Origin: Streptococcus mitis 17/34
GTDB lineage: Bacteria; Bacillota; Bacilli; Lactobacillales; Streptococcaceae
DNA length: 64,000 nt
NCBI GenBank assembly: GCA_000430305.1
Contig: ASZZ01000004.1
Coordinates: 89,127 to 153,126 of the forward strand
Reading direction: 5' to 3'
Made by a program: the position numbers and the translations under genes. Below are positions 9,966 through 21,815 of this stretch, piece after piece. Position 1 is the stretch's first letter. Each line of letters begins with the position of its first letter. The notes beneath the pieces were generated by a model that saw only the letters and a list, made by a program, of their open reading frames with translations, made no database searches and was not told where the DNA came from.

Positions 9966-10807
9966 CTGATACGTTTTTGTCTACGATAGCCATTGAGTTT
10001 TTTATTTTCCCAGTAGCTATTAAAGATTTTCTCCTTACTTTCGCGATTGATTTCCAAAAAGTAGGCATAAATCAAATCGATAAAGAAGAGCATAGGAAGT
10101 TGAGCGGATATCCGTTGGATGTAGGAAGGTTGGCTGTGGCTGGCAACAAGAACGGTCTCTGTATAGGGCTGACTATCTTTATTGGGTACACTTGTAAAGA
10201 GAACAGTTTTTGCGCCCATCTCCCTGGCATCCAATAGGCTATCCAAAATAGAAGGTGTTGTGCCAGAGAGTGAAAAGCCGAGCACTAGACAATTTTCATC
10301 CATAATGCTGGTTGTCCAGGCAAAGCCGTCTTGATCGGTCAAAGCTTCACAGACTACCCCCAGACGCATGAAGCGAAATTTCATTTCACGAGCAACCAGT
10401 CCAGAACTCCCTGTTCCGAAGAAGTAGACACGCTCAGCATCTTCGATTAACTGGGCAATTCGTTCTAGTTGTATTTCGTCAATCAAGTCCTGTGTTTGTT
10501 CCCTCATATTGCTATAACTTCTGAGGACTCGTTTGGTTAAAGGACTATGTTTGTGAGAATAAGTGTCCTGTTTTTTTGATTGATGTTGGTATTGGAAAAT
10601 AAATTCTCGGTAGCCAGTAAAGCCACACTTTTTAGCAAAGCGGGTTAGTGCGGCTTGGGAGATATGTAATTTCTGAGTGACTTGTTGAGAAGATAAATCA
10701 TCTTTAATCGTCTCAGCTTGCAAAAAATAGCGAGCAATTTCTTGCTCTAGGTCTGTCATTTCTTCGAAGTGGGAATCAATGACAGTTGCGATATCCGGTT
10801 TGTTCAT
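9956..10807 (-). CDS. nanR: RpiR-family regulator of the sialic acid locus
   Basis: 283 residues. An N-terminal helix-turn-helix of the RpiR type (about residues 15-75, with SSQQVTQKLHISQAALTRFAKK) is followed by a C-terminal SIS sugar-phosphate domain (about 105-240, with YFFGTGSSGLVAREM and LGFSLSGTTPSILD). In pneumococcus NanR activates the nan genes in response to a sialic acid intermediate. AAGGAG precedes the start. It is divergent from pbp2b. The duplicated TGAAA-N4-TTTCA sites are its best target candidates. Confidence 0.88.
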   Translation of the reverse strand: MNKPDIATVIDSHFEEMTDLEQEIARYFLQAETIKDDLSSQQVTQKLHISQAALTRFAKKCGFTGYREFIFQYQHQSKKQDTYSHKHSPLTKRVLRSYSNMREQTQDLIDEIQLERIAQLIEDAERVYFFGTGSSGLVAREMKFRFMRLGVVCEALTDQDGFAWTTSIMDENCLVLGFSLSGTTPSILDSLLDAREMGAKTVLFTSVPNKDSQPYTETVLVASHSQPSYIQRISAQLPMLFFIDLIYAYFLEINRESKEKIFNSYWENKKLNGYRRQKRIRKS

Positions 10808-10956
10808 GGGGAAGGCTCCTTCATACGAGTCATATTGGAAAAAGGCTAGTCTTACATTTATTATAACATATAATATAGGGATGACTAAGTAAAAACGTAT
10901 TGTCTATTGGAAAAGAAAAAAGCTTCCTTCTTTTCTACAATTTTATTCTCAAATTA

Positions 10957-10965
10957 TGGTAAAAT
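10957..10965 (+). promoter_or_regulatory. Extended -10 promoter of pbp2b
   Basis: TGG-TAAAAT (10957-10965) matches an extended -10 box; no good -35 box is seen. It lies about 40 bases before the chosen pbp2b start. Confidence 0.5.
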
Positions 10966-11003
10966 GGAGAGTAAGATTTTTATTAGAAATGAGACAGATT
11001 TGT

Positions 11004-13046
11004 ATGAGAAAATTTAATAGCCATTCGATTCCGATTCGGCTTAATTTATTGTTTTCAATTGTCATTTTACTTTTTCTGACCATTATTGGTCGTTTGTTGT
11101 ATATGCAGGTTCTGAACAAGGATTTTTATGAAAAAAAGCTAGCTTCAGCTAGTCAGACCAAGGTTACAACCAGTTCCGCTCGTGGGGAGATTTATGATGC
11201 TAGTGGCAAACCTTTGGTAGAAAATACTTTAAAGCAGGTTGTTTCCTTTACGCGTAGCAATAAAATGACGGCTAAAGATCTGAAAGAAATCGCTAGTCAG
11301 TTACTGGGATATGTGAGCATCACTTCGCCAAATTTGACAGAACGCCAGCTGGCAGATTATTATTTAGCTGATCCTGAGATCTATAAAAAAACAGTAGAGG
11401 CTCTCCCAAGTGAGAAACGCTTGGATTCAGATGGTAATCGTCTATCTGAATCAGAACTGTATAACAATGCGGTCGATAGTGTCCAGACGAGTCAACTAAA
11501 CTATACAGAGGATGAAAAGAAAGAAGTCTATCTTTTTAGTCAGTTAAATGCGGTTGGAAACTTTGCGACAGGAAGCATTGTGACGGATTCTTTGACAGAT
11601 ACCCAGATTGCTCTGATTGCTTCCGCTTCCAAGAAATTACCTGGTATCAGTATTTCTACTTCTTGGGAAAGAAAAGTTTTAGAAACTTCCCTTTCCTCTA
11701 TAATTGGTAGTGTGTCGAGTGAAAAAGCTGGTCTCCCAGCGGAAGAAGCGGATGCCTATCTTAAAAAAGGTTATTCTCTTAATGACCGTGTTGGGACTTC
11801 TTACCTGGAAAAACAATACGAGGAAACCTTACAAGGAAAACGCTCGGTGAAAGAAATTCATCTAGATAAGTACGGTAACATGGAAAGTGTTGAAAATATC
11901 GAAGCTGGTACCAAAGGGAATAATATTAAACTGACAATTGATTTGGCCTTCCAAGATAGTGTGGATGCTTTGCTGAAAAGTTATTTCAATTCAGAGTTGG
12001 GAAATGGTGGGGCCAAGTATTCTGAAGGCGTGTATGCAGTCGCCCTTAATCCCAAAACAGGTGCTGTTTTATCCATGTCAGGGATCAAACATGACTTGAA
12101 AACAGGCGAGTTAACATCGGATTCCTTGGGAACGATAACCAATGTCTTTGTCCCAGGTTCGGTTGTAAAAGCGGCAACTATTAGTTCTGGTTGGGAAAAT
12201 GGTGTGTTATCTGGTAATCAAACTTTGACAGACCAGTCAATTATTTTTCAAGGTTCACCCCCTATCAATTCTTGGTATACAGCTTTTTCTGGTCCGATGC
12301 CGATTACAGCTGTTCAAGCCTTGGAGTATTCATCCAATACCTATATGGTCCAAACGGCTTTAGGGATTATGGGATTAACTTATCAACCGAATATGATTGC
12401 AGGAATTGGAAACTTAGGATCAGCTATGGGGAAATTACGCTCAACCTTTGGTGAATATGGTTTGGGATCAGCTACAGGTATTGATTTACCCGATGAATCT
12501 ACTGGTTTTATCCCTAAAGATTATGATCTAGCTAATTATCTTACGAATTCATTTGGTCAATTTGATAACTATACGCCGATGCAGTTGGCTCAGTATGTGG
12601 CAACTATTGCTAACAATGGAGTTCGTGTGGCTCCTCGTATTGTTGAAGGTATTTATGGAAATAATGATAAGGGAGGACTGGGCGACTTGATTCAGCAACT
12701 GCAACCGACAGAGATGAACAAGGTCAATATTTCTGACTCTGATATGAGTATCTTGCAACAAGGTTTTTATCAGGTTGCTCATGGGACTAGTGGATTGACA
12801 ACTGGACGTGCCTTTTCAAATGGTGCCTTGATATCCATTAGCGGAAAAACGGGTACAGCCGAAAGCTATGTGGCAGATGGTCAGCAAGCAACCAATACCA
12901 ATGCGGTGGCTTATGCCCCATCTGATAATCCCCAAATCGCTGTGGCAGTGGTCTTTCCTCATAATACCAATCTAACAAATGGTGTAGGACCTTCTATTGC
13001 GCGTGACATTATCAATCTGTATCAAAAATACCATCCAATGAACTAG
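11004..13046 (+). CDS. pbp2b: Penicillin-binding protein 2B (division transpeptidase)
   Basis: 680 residues, class B PBP: an N-terminal membrane anchor (about 15-37), a dimerisation domain and a C-terminal transpeptidase domain. Active-site motifs are SVVK (near 386), SSN (near 443) and KTG (near 615). The residue three after the SSN Asn is not altered to Ala: the segment reads SSNTYMV, so the common T446A resistance change is absent. Other residues differ from the R6 allele I recall (for example [13 protein letters not shown]), as in mitis-group or mosaic alleles. I chose [10 protein letters not shown] as the start, giving the literature length; the frame is open further upstream. recR follows after 10 bases. 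Confidence 0.93.
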   Translation: MRKFNSHSIPIRLNLLFSIVILLFLTIIGRLLYMQVLNKDFYEKKLASASQTKVTTSSARGEIYDASGKPLVENTLKQVVSFTRSNKMTAKDLKEIASQLLGYVSITSPNLTERQLADYYLADPEIYKKTVEALPSEKRLDSDGNRLSESELYNNAVDSVQTSQLNYTEDEKKEVYLFSQLNAVGNFATGSIVTDSLTDTQIALIASASKKLPGISISTSWERKVLETSLSSIIGSVSSEKAGLPAEEADAYLKKGYSLNDRVGTSYLEKQYEETLQGKRSVKEIHLDKYGNMESVENIEAGTKGNNIKLTIDLAFQDSVDALLKSYFNSELGNGGAKYSEGVYAVALNPKTGAVLSMSGIKHDLKTGELTSDSLGTITNVFVPGSVVKAATISSGWENGVLSGNQTLTDQSIIFQGSPPINSWYTAFSGPMPITAVQALEYSSNTYMVQTALGIMGLTYQPNMIAGIGNLGSAMGKLRSTFGEYGLGSATGIDLPDESTGFIPKDYDLANYLTNSFGQFDNYTPMQLAQYVATIANNGVRVAPRIVEGIYGNNDKGGLGDLIQQLQPTEMNKVNISDSDMSILQQGFYQVAHGTSGLTTGRAFSNGALISISGKTGTAESYVADGQQATNTNAVAYAPSDNPQIAVAVVFPHNTNLTNGVGPSIARDIINLYQKYHPMN

Positions 13047-13056
13047 AGAGGAATTT

Positions 13057-13653
13057 ATGCTTTATCCAACACCCATTGCCAAGCTGATTGACAGTTATTC
13101 TAAGTTACCAGGTATCGGGATTAAGACGGCTACGCGTCTGGCCTTTTATACGATTGGGATGTCTGATGATGATGTCAATGAATTTGCAAAAAATCTCCTT
13201 TCTGCTAAGAGAGAATTGACCTACTGTTCTATTTGTGGTCGTTTGACAGACGACGATCCTTGTTCTATCTGTACCGATCCGACTCGTGACCAGACGACGA
13301 TTTTGGTGCTAGAGGATAGTCGTGATGTAGCGGCTATGGAAAATATCCAAGAATACCATGGACTCTATCATGTCCTGCATGGTCTCATTTCTCCTATGAA
13401 TGGCATTAGTCCAGATGATATCAATCTCAAGAGTCTCATGACCCGTCTTATGGATAGTGAGGTTTCAGAAGTGATTGTAGCAACCAATGCTACAGCAGAT
13501 GGGGAAGCGACTTCTATGTATCTTTCGCGTCTGCTCAAGCCAGCTGGGATAAAGGTTACTCGTCTGGCACGAGGCCTCGCTGTCGGAGCGGATATCGAGT
13601 ATGCGGACGAAGTCACCCTCTTACGAGCTATTGAAAATCGAACAGAATTGTGA
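13057..13653 (+). CDS. recR: Recombination protein RecR
   Basis: 198 residues, full family length. N-terminal helix-hairpin-helix [14 protein letters not shown] (about 18-31), a four-cysteine zinc finger [16 protein letters not shown] (about 57-72) and a Toprim domain with ILVLEDSRD and [11 protein letters not shown]. It acts with RecF/RecO in loading RecA at gaps. RBS GAGAGGAA. Cotranscribed with pbp2b, as in other streptococci. Confidence 0.95.
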   Translation: MLYPTPIAKLIDSYSKLPGIGIKTATRLAFYTIGMSDDDVNEFAKNLLSAKRELTYCSICGRLTDDDPCSICTDPTRDQTTILVLEDSRDVAAMENIQEYHGLYHVLHGLISPMNGISPDDINLKSLMTRLMDSEVSEVIVATNATADGEATSMYLSRLLKPAGIKVTRLARGLAVGADIEYADEVTLLRAIENRTEL

Positions 13654-13697
13654 GTGTAGACAAATTTACGAACTCCATTCATTTATAAAAAATCAAG

Positions 13698-13730
13698 GAG
13701 GCTGAAAATCGTTTATATCGGCCTCTTTTT
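13698..13730 (+). terminator. Terminator after recR
   Basis: GAGGCTGA (13698-13705) pairs with TCGGCCTC (13718-13725) with one G-U pair, followed by TTTTT. Confidence 0.75.
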
Positions 13731-13828
13731 GTATAGTGTGCTGAGTAGTATCAGGTTCAAGTTTTAAAAAACCAAGCAAATATGATATACTAAAGAGCGA
13801 GTATTCTAGTAGAATTAGGACAAATAAT

Positions 13829-14871
13829 ATGAAACAAACGATTATTCTTTTATATGGTGGACGGAGTGCGGAACGCGAAGTCTCTGTCCTTTCAGCTGAA
13901 AGTGTCATGCGTGCGGTCAACTACGACCGTTTCACAGTTAAGACTTTCTTTATCAGCCAGTCAGGTGACTTTATCAAAACGCAAGAGTTTAGTCAGACCC
14001 CAGGTCAAGAGGACCGTCTCATGACCAATGAAACAATTGATTGGGATAAGAAAGTTGCACCAAGTGCCATCTACGAAGAAGGGGCAGTGGTCTTTCCAGT
14101 TCTTCACGGTCCGATGGGAGAAGATGGCTCTGTTCAAGGATTCTTGGAAGTTTTGAAAATGCCGTATGTCGGCTGCAATATCTTGTCATCCAGTCTTGCC
14201 ATGGATAAAATTACGACCAAGCGTGTTTTAGAATCTGCTGGCATTGCCCAAGTTCCTTATGTGGCTATCGTTGAAGGGGATGATGTGATTGCTAAAATCG
14301 CTGAAGTGGAAGAAAAATTGACTTATCCAGTCTTCACTAAGCCGTCAAACATGGGTTCTAGTGTCGGTATTTCTAAGTCTGAAAATCAAGAAGAACTCCG
14401 TCAAGCTTTGAAACTTGCCTTCCAATATGACAGCCGTGTCTTGGTTGAGCAAGGGGTGAATGCCCGTGAAATCGAGGTTGGTCTCTTGGGCAACTACGAT
14501 GTCAAAAGCACGCTACCAGGAGAAGTAGTCAAGGATGTTGCCTTTTATGACTACGATGCCAAGTATATTGACAACAAGATTACCATGGATATCCCAGCCA
14601 AGATCAGTGATGATGTGATAGCTGTCATGCGTCGAAATGCAGAAACAGCCTTTCGTGCGATTGGTGGCCTCGGTCTCTCTCGTTGCGATTTCTTCTATAC
14701 AGATAAGGGCGAGATTTTCCTAAATGAGCTCAATACCATGCCAGGTTTCACCCAGTGGTCAATGTACCACTACTTTGGGACAATATGGGAATCATCTACC
14801 CAGACCTAATCGAGCGCTTGGTTGACCTTGCAAAGGAAAGTTTTGACAAGCGCGAAGCGCATTTGCTATAA
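13829..14871 (+). pseudogene. ddl: D-alanine--D-alanine ligase, frameshifted near the 3' end
   Basis: The frame encodes ATP-grasp D-Ala-D-Ala ligase, which makes the dipeptide that MurF adds to the wall precursor. Visible are [16 protein letters not shown] at the N-terminus, [12 protein letters not shown], the ATP lid region [13 protein letters not shown] and the metal site [14 protein letters not shown]. After SMY the frame breaks: a CC at 14767-14768 should be CCC. Restoring one C gives a continuation reading [13 protein letters not shown] and ends at TAA 14869-14871, the normal length of about 347 residues. As read, the product is 326 residues with a wrong tail. Ddl is essential, so a sequencing error is more likely than true loss. 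A TGATATACT extended -10 box lies at 13783-13791. Confidence 0.9.
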
Positions 14872-14882
14872 AAATGAAAGAG

Positions 14883-14943
14883 AGGGTAGAAGCCAGAACC
14901 ATCACTGTAAGGTGATCAGAGTTCTCGGGCTTCAACCCTTTTA
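14883..14943 (+). terminator. Hairpin terminator between ddl and murF
   Basis: AGGGTAGAAGCC (14883-14894) pairs with GGGCTTCAACCCT (14927-14939) with small internal mismatches, with an inner GAAC/GTTC stem, followed by TTTT. It may reduce read-through into murF. Confidence 0.65.
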
Positions 14944-14954
14944 AAGGAGTAGAA

Positions 14955-16328
14955 ATGAAACTTACAATTCACGAAGTTGCTCAAGCTGTTGGAGCGAAAA
15001 ATGATGTTAGCCTCTTTGAGGACATCCAGTTAGAAAAGGCTGAGTTTGACAGTCGTTTGATTGGGACTGGAGATTTGTTTGTGCCACTCAAAGGTTCGCG
15101 TGATGGTCATGACTTTATCGAAACAGCCTTTGAAAATGGTGCAGCACTAACCTTGTCTGAGAAAGAGGTTGCAAATCATCCCTACATTCTAGTAGATGAC
15201 GTATTGACTGCATTTCAAACCCTAGCTGCCTACTATCTTGAAAAAATAGGAGTTGATGTCTTTGCTGTTACAGGTTCAAATGGCAAGACAACGACCAAGG
15301 ATATGTTGGCACACTTGCTATCAACAACCTACAAAACCTACAAAACACAAGGTAACTACAATAACGAGATTGGCCTTCCTTACACAGTTCTCCATATGCC
15401 TGAGGGGACAGAAAAGTTGGTTTTGGAGATGGGGCAGGATCACTTGGGAGATATTCATCTCTTGTCTGAATTGGCTCATCCAAAAACAGCCATCGTGACC
15501 TTGGTTGGAGAAGCACATCTGGCCTTTTTCAAAGACCGTTCGGAAATCGCTAAAGGGAAAATGCAAATTGCAGATGGTATGGCATCGGGTTCTTTGCTTT
15601 TGGCCCCAGCTGACTCCATTGTAGAGGACTACTTGCCAGCTGATAAAAAGGTGGTTCGATTTGGGCAAGGAGCAGAGCTGGAAATCACAGACTTGGTTGA
15701 GCGCAAGGATAGTCTGACCTTTAAGGCTAATTTCTTGGACCAAGCCCTTGATTTGCCAGTGACTGGTAAGTACAATGCCACTAATGCTATGATTGCGTCT
15801 TATGTTGCCCTACAAGAAGGAGTTTCAGAGGGGCAAATTCATCAGGCCTTCCAAAATCTTGAATTGACACGTAACCGTACCGAGTGGAAGAAAGCAGCCA
15901 ATGGAGCAGATATTCTGTCAGATGTTTACAATGCCAATCCCACAGCTATGAAGCTGATATTGGAGACATTCTCTGCTATTCCAGCCAACGAAGGGGGCAA
16001 GAAAATCGCTGTTTTGGCTGACATGAAGGAACTCGGTGACCAGTCTGTTCAACTCCATAACCAGATGATTTTGAGTCTCACACCAGATGTGTTGGATACC
16101 GTTATTTTCTATGGAGCAGATATCGCAGAATTGGCCCAACTTGCCAGTCAAATGTTCCCAATCGGACACGTTTATTACTTCAAGAAAACAGAAGATCAAG
16201 ACCAATTTGAAGACCTAGTCAAGCAGGTCAAGGAAAGCCTTGGGGCTCATGATCAAATCCTGCTCAAAGGCTCTAACTCTATGAACCTAGCCAAATTGGT
16301 AGAAAGTTTAGAACATGAAGACAAGTGA
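14955..16328 (+). CDS. murF: UDP-N-acetylmuramoyl-tripeptide--D-alanyl-D-alanine ligase
   Basis: 457 residues, full length for MurF. It has an N-terminal substrate domain, the ATP loop TGSNGKTTTKDML (about residues 106-118), the central motif around GNYNNEIGLP and LEMGQDHLGDI, and the C-terminal block ILSDVYNANPTAMK. It joins D-Ala-D-Ala, made by Ddl, to the UDP-MurNAc tripeptide. RBS AAAGGAG. Its last 14 bases overlap the Nudix gene. Confidence 0.95.
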   Translation: MKLTIHEVAQAVGAKNDVSLFEDIQLEKAEFDSRLIGTGDLFVPLKGSRDGHDFIETAFENGAALTLSEKEVANHPYILVDDVLTAFQTLAAYYLEKIGVDVFAVTGSNGKTTTKDMLAHLLSTTYKTYKTQGNYNNEIGLPYTVLHMPEGTEKLVLEMGQDHLGDIHLLSELAHPKTAIVTLVGEAHLAFFKDRSEIAKGKMQIADGMASGSLLLAPADSIVEDYLPADKKVVRFGQGAELEITDLVERKDSLTFKANFLDQALDLPVTGKYNATNAMIASYVALQEGVSEGQIHQAFQNLELTRNRTEWKKAANGADILSDVYNANPTAMKLILETFSAIPANEGGKKIAVLADMKELGDQSVQLHNQMILSLTPDVLDTVIFYGADIAELAQLASQMFPIGHVYYFKKTEDQDQFEDLVKQVKESLGAHDQILLKGSNSMNLAKLVESLEHEDK

Positions 16329-16926
16329 TTTTGTCAAGTATTTGCAAAGAATGATTGCCATTACAGATACTGGATTAACCTTTACAAAGGATCCGTTTGA
16401 CCGTGAGCGCTACGAAGACTTGCGAGGACTTTTATCTGAAATGTTGAATCAAGCATCAGACCTTGATGCCGAAGAAGTGGCAGAAGTCTTGAAGCCAACT
16501 TCTGCCTATGCGACTCCGTTAATGGACGTCCGTGCTTGGATTGTTGAGGACGAAAAAATTTGTCTGGTTAGGGGACAAGGAGAGGATAGTTGGGCTTTGC
16601 CAGGTGGCTTTGGTGAGGTCGGATATTCTCCAACAGAAAATATTCTCAAGGAAATTGAAGAAGAAACCGGTTTTAAAGCCAAAGTTGAAAGCCTGCTAGC
16701 TGTTTTTGATACCAATCGTTTCCAACTACAGAGCAAACAGTATACAAAGTTTGTTTTTGGATGTAAGCTTCTTGATGGACAATTCCAAGAAAATCAAGAA
16801 ATTGCTGACCTTCAATTTTTTGCCATTGACCAACTGCCGAACTTATCTGAAAAACGCATTACCAAGGAGCAAATAGAGCTTCTTTGGCAGGTTTATCAAG
16901 GTCAGAGGGAACAATATCTTGACTAA
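16315..16926 (+). CDS. Nudix hydrolase with N-terminal Nudix_hydro_N domain
   Basis: 203 residues. A helical N-terminal domain (about 1-60) is followed by a Nudix domain whose box reads GGFGEVGYSPTENILKEIEE then ETGFKA; the usual REUxEE is KEIEEE here. Relatives hydrolyse ADP-ribose-like or nucleoside diphosphate compounds; the substrate is unknown. The start overlaps murF by 14 bases, so it is translationally coupled. Confidence 0.88.
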   Translation: MKTSDFVKYLQRMIAITDTGLTFTKDPFDRERYEDLRGLLSEMLNQASDLDAEEVAEVLKPTSAYATPLMDVRAWIVEDEKICLVRGQGEDSWALPGGFGEVGYSPTENILKEIEEETGFKAKVESLLAVFDTNRFQLQSKQYTKFVFGCKLLDGQFQENQEIADLQFFAIDQLPNLSEKRITKEQIELLWQVYQGQREQYLD

Positions 16927-17016
16927 AAAGAGGATTATCGTATTTCTAAATTCATTTTTCTCAAGTAGCATGGTATAATAAAATGCAGGAAAATTTTGAA
17001 TCATGAGGAAGACTAG

Positions 17017-17721
17017 ATGAATTTATGGGATATTTTCTTTACGACCCAAGCAACAGAACCACCCAAATTTGACCTTTTTTGGTATGTCAGTATATTTACA
17101 CTCTTGGCCTTGACCTTTTATACAGCCTATCGTTATCGTGAGAAGAAGGTTTACCAACGATTTTTCCAGATTTTACAGGCTGTTCAGCTAATTCTTCTTT
17201 ATGGTTGGTACTGGGTCAATCATATGCCACTGTCAGAAAGCTTACCCTTTTACCATTGTCGTATGGCCATGTTTGTGGTACTCTTGCTTCCTGGTCAGTC
17301 CAAATATCGGCAGTATTTTGCATTGCTAGGGACATTCGGAACATTAGCAGCCTTTGTTTATCCAGTGCCAGATGCCTATCCTTTCCCCCATATTGCCATC
17401 TTGTCCTTTATCTTTGGGCACTTAGCTCTCTTGGGGAACTCTCTAGTTTATCTCTTGAGACAGTATAATGCGCGATTGCTGGATGTGAAGGGAATTTTTC
17501 TCATGACCTTTGCCCTAAATGCCTTGATTTTTGTAGTTAATTTGGTAACAGGTGGTGATTACGGATTTTTGACAAAACCGCCATTGGTTGGGGATCACGG
17601 CTTAGTAGCTAATTATTTAATCGTTTCTCTGGCCTTGTCGGCAGCGATTACCTTGACCAAGAAAATCTTGGAACTATTTTTAGAACAAGAAGCAGAAAAA
17701 ATTATTGCAAAGAAAGCTTAG
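17017..17721 (+). CDS. YwaF/TIGR02206 family membrane protein
   Basis: 234 residues with about six or seven membrane helices. The MPLSESLPFYHCRMAMFV block with its LPFYHC motif is typical of the YwaF family. Function unknown. A weak TGGTATAAT extended -10 lies at 16971-16979. The terminator hairpin includes the last codons. Confidence 0.85.
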   Translation: MNLWDIFFTTQATEPPKFDLFWYVSIFTLLALTFYTAYRYREKKVYQRFFQILQAVQLILLYGWYWVNHMPLSESLPFYHCRMAMFVVLLLPGQSKYRQYFALLGTFGTLAAFVYPVPDAYPFPHIAILSFIFGHLALLGNSLVYLLRQYNARLLDVKGIFLMTFALNALIFVVNLVTGGDYGFLTKPPLVGDHGLVANYLIVSLALSAAITLTKKILELFLEQEAEKIIAKKA

Positions 17722-17739
17722 AAATGAGCTTTCTTTTTT
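17711..17739 (+). terminator. Terminator overlapping the YwaF-family stop codon
   Basis: AGAAAGCT (17711-17718) and AGCTTTCT (17727-17734) with an 8-base loop containing the stop codon, followed by T's. Confidence 0.8.
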
Positions 17740-17850
17740 GGCAATAGACAGATTGTTGATAAAGTTTACAGTGAATGAATTTCTGAACAGAAAAACAAAA
17801 AAAATTGGCTAGTAAATTTAGGAAAAAACTGAGCACGATGAGATTTTTTG

Positions 17851-17859
17851 TGTTATAAT
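17851..17859 (+). promoter_or_regulatory. Extended -10 promoter of ftsA
   Basis: TGT-TATAAT matches an extended -10 box. It lies about 80 bases before ftsA in a 219-base gap that has no other gene. Confidence 0.6.
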
Positions 17860-17940
17860 ATTCTGTGAATAGCTATGCCCACGTTTAGCTATTGAATATT
17901 ACGAAGTTAGAAACTTGGAAGATAGAGAGGATGCGATGTA

Positions 17941-19314
17941 ATGGCTAGAGAAGGCTTTTTTACAGGTCTAGATATTGGAACAAGCTCTGTCAAGGTGCTT
18001 GTAGCCGAGCAGAGAAATGGTGAATTAAATGTAATTGGTGTGAGTAATGCCAAAAGTAAAGGTGTAAAGGATGGAATTATTGTTGATATTGATGCAGCAG
18101 CAACTGCTATCAAATCGGCAATTTCCCAAGCTGAAGAAAAAGCAGGCATTTCAATTAAATCGGTGAATGTTGGTTTGCCAGCTAATCTCTTACAGGTAGA
18201 ACCAACTCAAGGAATGATTCCAGTAACATCTGATACCAAGGAAATTATGGATCAAGATGTTGAAAATGTTGTCAAATCAGCCTTGACTAAGAGTATGACA
18301 CCTGATCGTGAGGTTATCACATTCATCCCTGAGGAATTTATTGTTGATGGCTTCCAAGGAATTCGTGATCCACGTGGTATGATGGGGGTTCGCCTGGAAA
18401 TGCGTGGTTTGCTTTATACAGGCCCTCGTACTATTTTGCACAATTTGCGTAAGACGGTTGAGCGTGCAGGTGTTCAGGTTGAAAATGTTATCATTTCACC
18501 ACTAGCAATGGTTCAATCAGTTTTGAACGAAGGTGAGCGTGAATTTGGTGCTACAGTGATTGATATGGGGGCAGGTCAAACGACTGTCGCTACAATCCGT
18601 AACCAAGAACTCCAGTTTACCAATATTCTCCAAGAAGGCGGAGATTATGTAACTAAGGATATCTCTAAAGTCTTGAAGACATCACAGAAACTAGCCGAAG
18701 GTTTAAAATTAAACTATGGAGAGGCTTATCCTCCTATTGCAAGTAAAGAAACCTTCCAAGTAGAGGTTATTGGGGAAGTAGAACCTGTTGAAGTGACAGA
18801 AAATTACTTGTCAGAAATTATTTCTGCACGTATTAAGCATATTTTTGAACAAATCAAACAAGACTTAGACAGAAGACATTTATTGGATCTTCCTGGTGGC
18901 ATTGTTTTGATTGGTGGAACGGCTATTTTACCTGGTATTGTGGAGCTTGCTCAAGAAGTTTTTGGTGTTCGTGTCAAGCTTTATGTTCCTAATCAAGTTG
19001 GGATTCGTAATCCAGCCTTTGCTCATGTGATTAGCTTGTCAGAATTTGCGGGACAATTGACAGAAGTACATCTCTTGGCTCAACGAGCAGTCAAGGGGGA
19101 TGAAGGACTATTCCAACAACCGCTTGGTTTTGGGGGCATGATTCAGAAAACAGCTCAGTTTGTCCAATCAACTACTGTTCAACCAACCCCTGCTCCAGAA
19201 GTAGAGCCTGTAGCTCCTGCAGAACAAATTGCAGATTTCCAACAGACTTCACAAAATAAACCGAAATTAGCAGATCGTTTCCGTGGCTTGATCGGAAGCA
19301 TGTTTGACGAATAA
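17941..19314 (+). CDS. ftsA: Cell division protein FtsA
   Basis: 457 residues, actin-like ATPase that tethers FtsZ to the membrane. The phosphate-1 motif is GLDIGTSSVKVLV (about 8-20), the phosphate-2 region is GATVIDMGAGQTTVA and the adenosine motif LPGGIVLIGGTAILPG. A Pro-rich linker precedes the C-terminal amphipathic helix RFRGLIGSMFDE that inserts into the membrane. Starts 20 bases after a GATAGAGAGG site. Followed after 16 bases by ftsZ. Confidence 0.96.
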   Translation: MAREGFFTGLDIGTSSVKVLVAEQRNGELNVIGVSNAKSKGVKDGIIVDIDAAATAIKSAISQAEEKAGISIKSVNVGLPANLLQVEPTQGMIPVTSDTKEIMDQDVENVVKSALTKSMTPDREVITFIPEEFIVDGFQGIRDPRGMMGVRLEMRGLLYTGPRTILHNLRKTVERAGVQVENVIISPLAMVQSVLNEGEREFGATVIDMGAGQTTVATIRNQELQFTNILQEGGDYVTKDISKVLKTSQKLAEGLKLNYGEAYPPIASKETFQVEVIGEVEPVEVTENYLSEIISARIKHIFEQIKQDLDRRHLLDLPGGIVLIGGTAILPGIVELAQEVFGVRVKLYVPNQVGIRNPAFAHVISLSEFAGQLTEVHLLAQRAVKGDEGLFQQPLGFGGMIQKTAQFVQSTTVQPTPAPEVEPVAPAEQIADFQQTSQNKPKLADRFRGLIGSMFDE

Positions 19315-19327
19315 AGAGGAAAAATAA

Positions 19328-20590
<1,263 letters not shown>

Positions 20591-20594
20591 GTAA

Positions 20595-21266
20595 ATGAAT
20601 GTAAAAGAAAATACAGAACGTGTTTTTCGAGAAGTCGCAGAAGCAAGTTTGAGTGCTCATCGCGAGAGTGGCTCAGTCTCTGTCATTGCAGTTACCAAGT
20701 ATGTAGATGTACCGACAGCGGAAGCTTTGCTTCCGCTAGGGGTTCATCATATCGGTGAAAATCGTGTAGATAAGTTTCTAGAGAAATATCAAGCTTTAAA
20801 AGATCGAGATGTGACTTGGCATTTGATTGGAACCTTGCAAAGACGTAAGGTGAAAGATGTCATTCAATACGTTGATTATTTCCATGCATTGGACTCAGTA
20901 AAGCTAGCAGAGGAAATTCAAAAAAGAAGTGACCGAGTCATCAAGTGTTTCCTTCAGGTAAATATTTCTAAAGAAGAAAGTAAACACGGCTTTTCGAGAG
21001 AGGAACTGCTGGAAATCTTGCCAGAGTTAGCCAAACTAGATAAGATAGAATATGTTGGTTTAATGACGATGGCACCTTTTGAGGCTAGCAGTGAGCAGTT
21101 GAAAGAAATTTTCAAGGCGACCCAAGATTTACAAAAAGAAATCCAAGAAAAACAAATTCCAAATATGCCTATGACAGAGTTAAGTATGGGAATGAGTCGT
21201 GATTATAAAGAAGCGATTCAATTCGGTTCCACCTTTGTTCGTATAGGTACAGCATTTTTTAAGTAG
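20595..21266 (+). CDS. ylmE: YggS-family PLP-binding protein
   Basis: 223 residues, alanine-racemase-like N-terminal barrel without a second domain. The PLP lysine is in VIAVTKYVD (about residue 37), followed by HHIGENRVDKF and the phosphate-binding SMGMSRDYKEAI and GSTFVRIGTAFF. The family keeps free pyridoxal phosphate in balance. It begins 4 bases after ftsZ stops and lacks a clear RBS, so it probably depends on coupling. Confidence 0.92.
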   Translation: MNVKENTERVFREVAEASLSAHRESGSVSVIAVTKYVDVPTAEALLPLGVHHIGENRVDKFLEKYQALKDRDVTWHLIGTLQRRKVKDVIQYVDYFHALDSVKLAEEIQKRSDRVIKCFLQVNISKEESKHGFSREELLEILPELAKLDKIEYVGLMTMAPFEASSEQLKEIFKATQDLQKEIQEKQIPNMPMTELSMGMSRDYKEAIQFGSTFVRIGTAFFK

Positions 21267-21275
21267 GAGAGAACC

Positions 21276-21815
21276 ATGTCTTTAAAAGATAGATTCGATA
21301 GATTTATAGATTATTTTACGGAGGATGAGGATTTAAGTCTCCCTAATGAAAAACGAGATGAGCCTATTTTAACTCCAGTAAATTCTACACAGGACACGGC
21401 TCTTTCAACAAATCAAACACCACGCACAAATAGTACAAAAGAAAATAATATTACTAGACTGCATGCACGTCAACAAGAGTTAGCCAAGCAAAGTCAGCAT
21501 TCTACTGAAAAAGTAACAATCGATGTTCGTTATCCTAGAAAATATGAAGATGCGATAGAAATTGTTGATTTATTAGCAGGAAATGAAAGTATTTTGATTG
21601 ATTTTCAATATATGACTGAAGTGCAAGCTCGTCGTTGTTTAGATTATCTGGATGGAGCTTGCCATGTTCTAGCTGGAAATTTGAAAAAGGTAGCTTCTAC
21701 CATGTATTTGTTGACACCAGTGAATGTTATTGTGAATATTGAAGATATTCGTTTACCGGATGAAGATCAACAAGGTGAGTTTGATTTTGATATGAGACGA
21801 AATAGAGTACGATAA
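21276..21815 (+). CDS. sepF: Cell division protein SepF
   Basis: 179 residues. An N-terminal amphipathic helix ([14 protein letters not shown]), an acidic and Ser/Thr-rich linker, and a C-terminal DUF552 core (about 85-165: [36 protein letters not shown]). It bundles FtsZ filaments and ties them to the membrane. RBS AGGAGAG. The stop overlaps ylmG by one base. Confidence 0.95.
   Translation: MSLKDRFDRFIDYFTEDEDLSLPNEKRDEPILTPVNSTQDTALSTNQTPRTNSTKENNITRLHARQQELAKQSQHSTEKVTIDVRYPRKYEDAIEIVDLLAGNESILIDFQYMTEVQARRCLDYLDGACHVLAGNLKKVASTMYLLTPVNVIVNIEDIRLPDEDQQGEFDFDMRRNRVR

Noticed and set aside
10956-11003. Longer PBP2B start at 10956 or 10989
   Set aside because: 10956 overlaps the -10 box; 10989 is possible but 11004 gives the standard 680-residue numbering.
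11004-13046. Penicillin-resistance change T446A in PBP2B
   Set aside because: The segment after the SSN motif reads SSNTYMV, so the Thr is kept. No resistance claim is made from the other differences.
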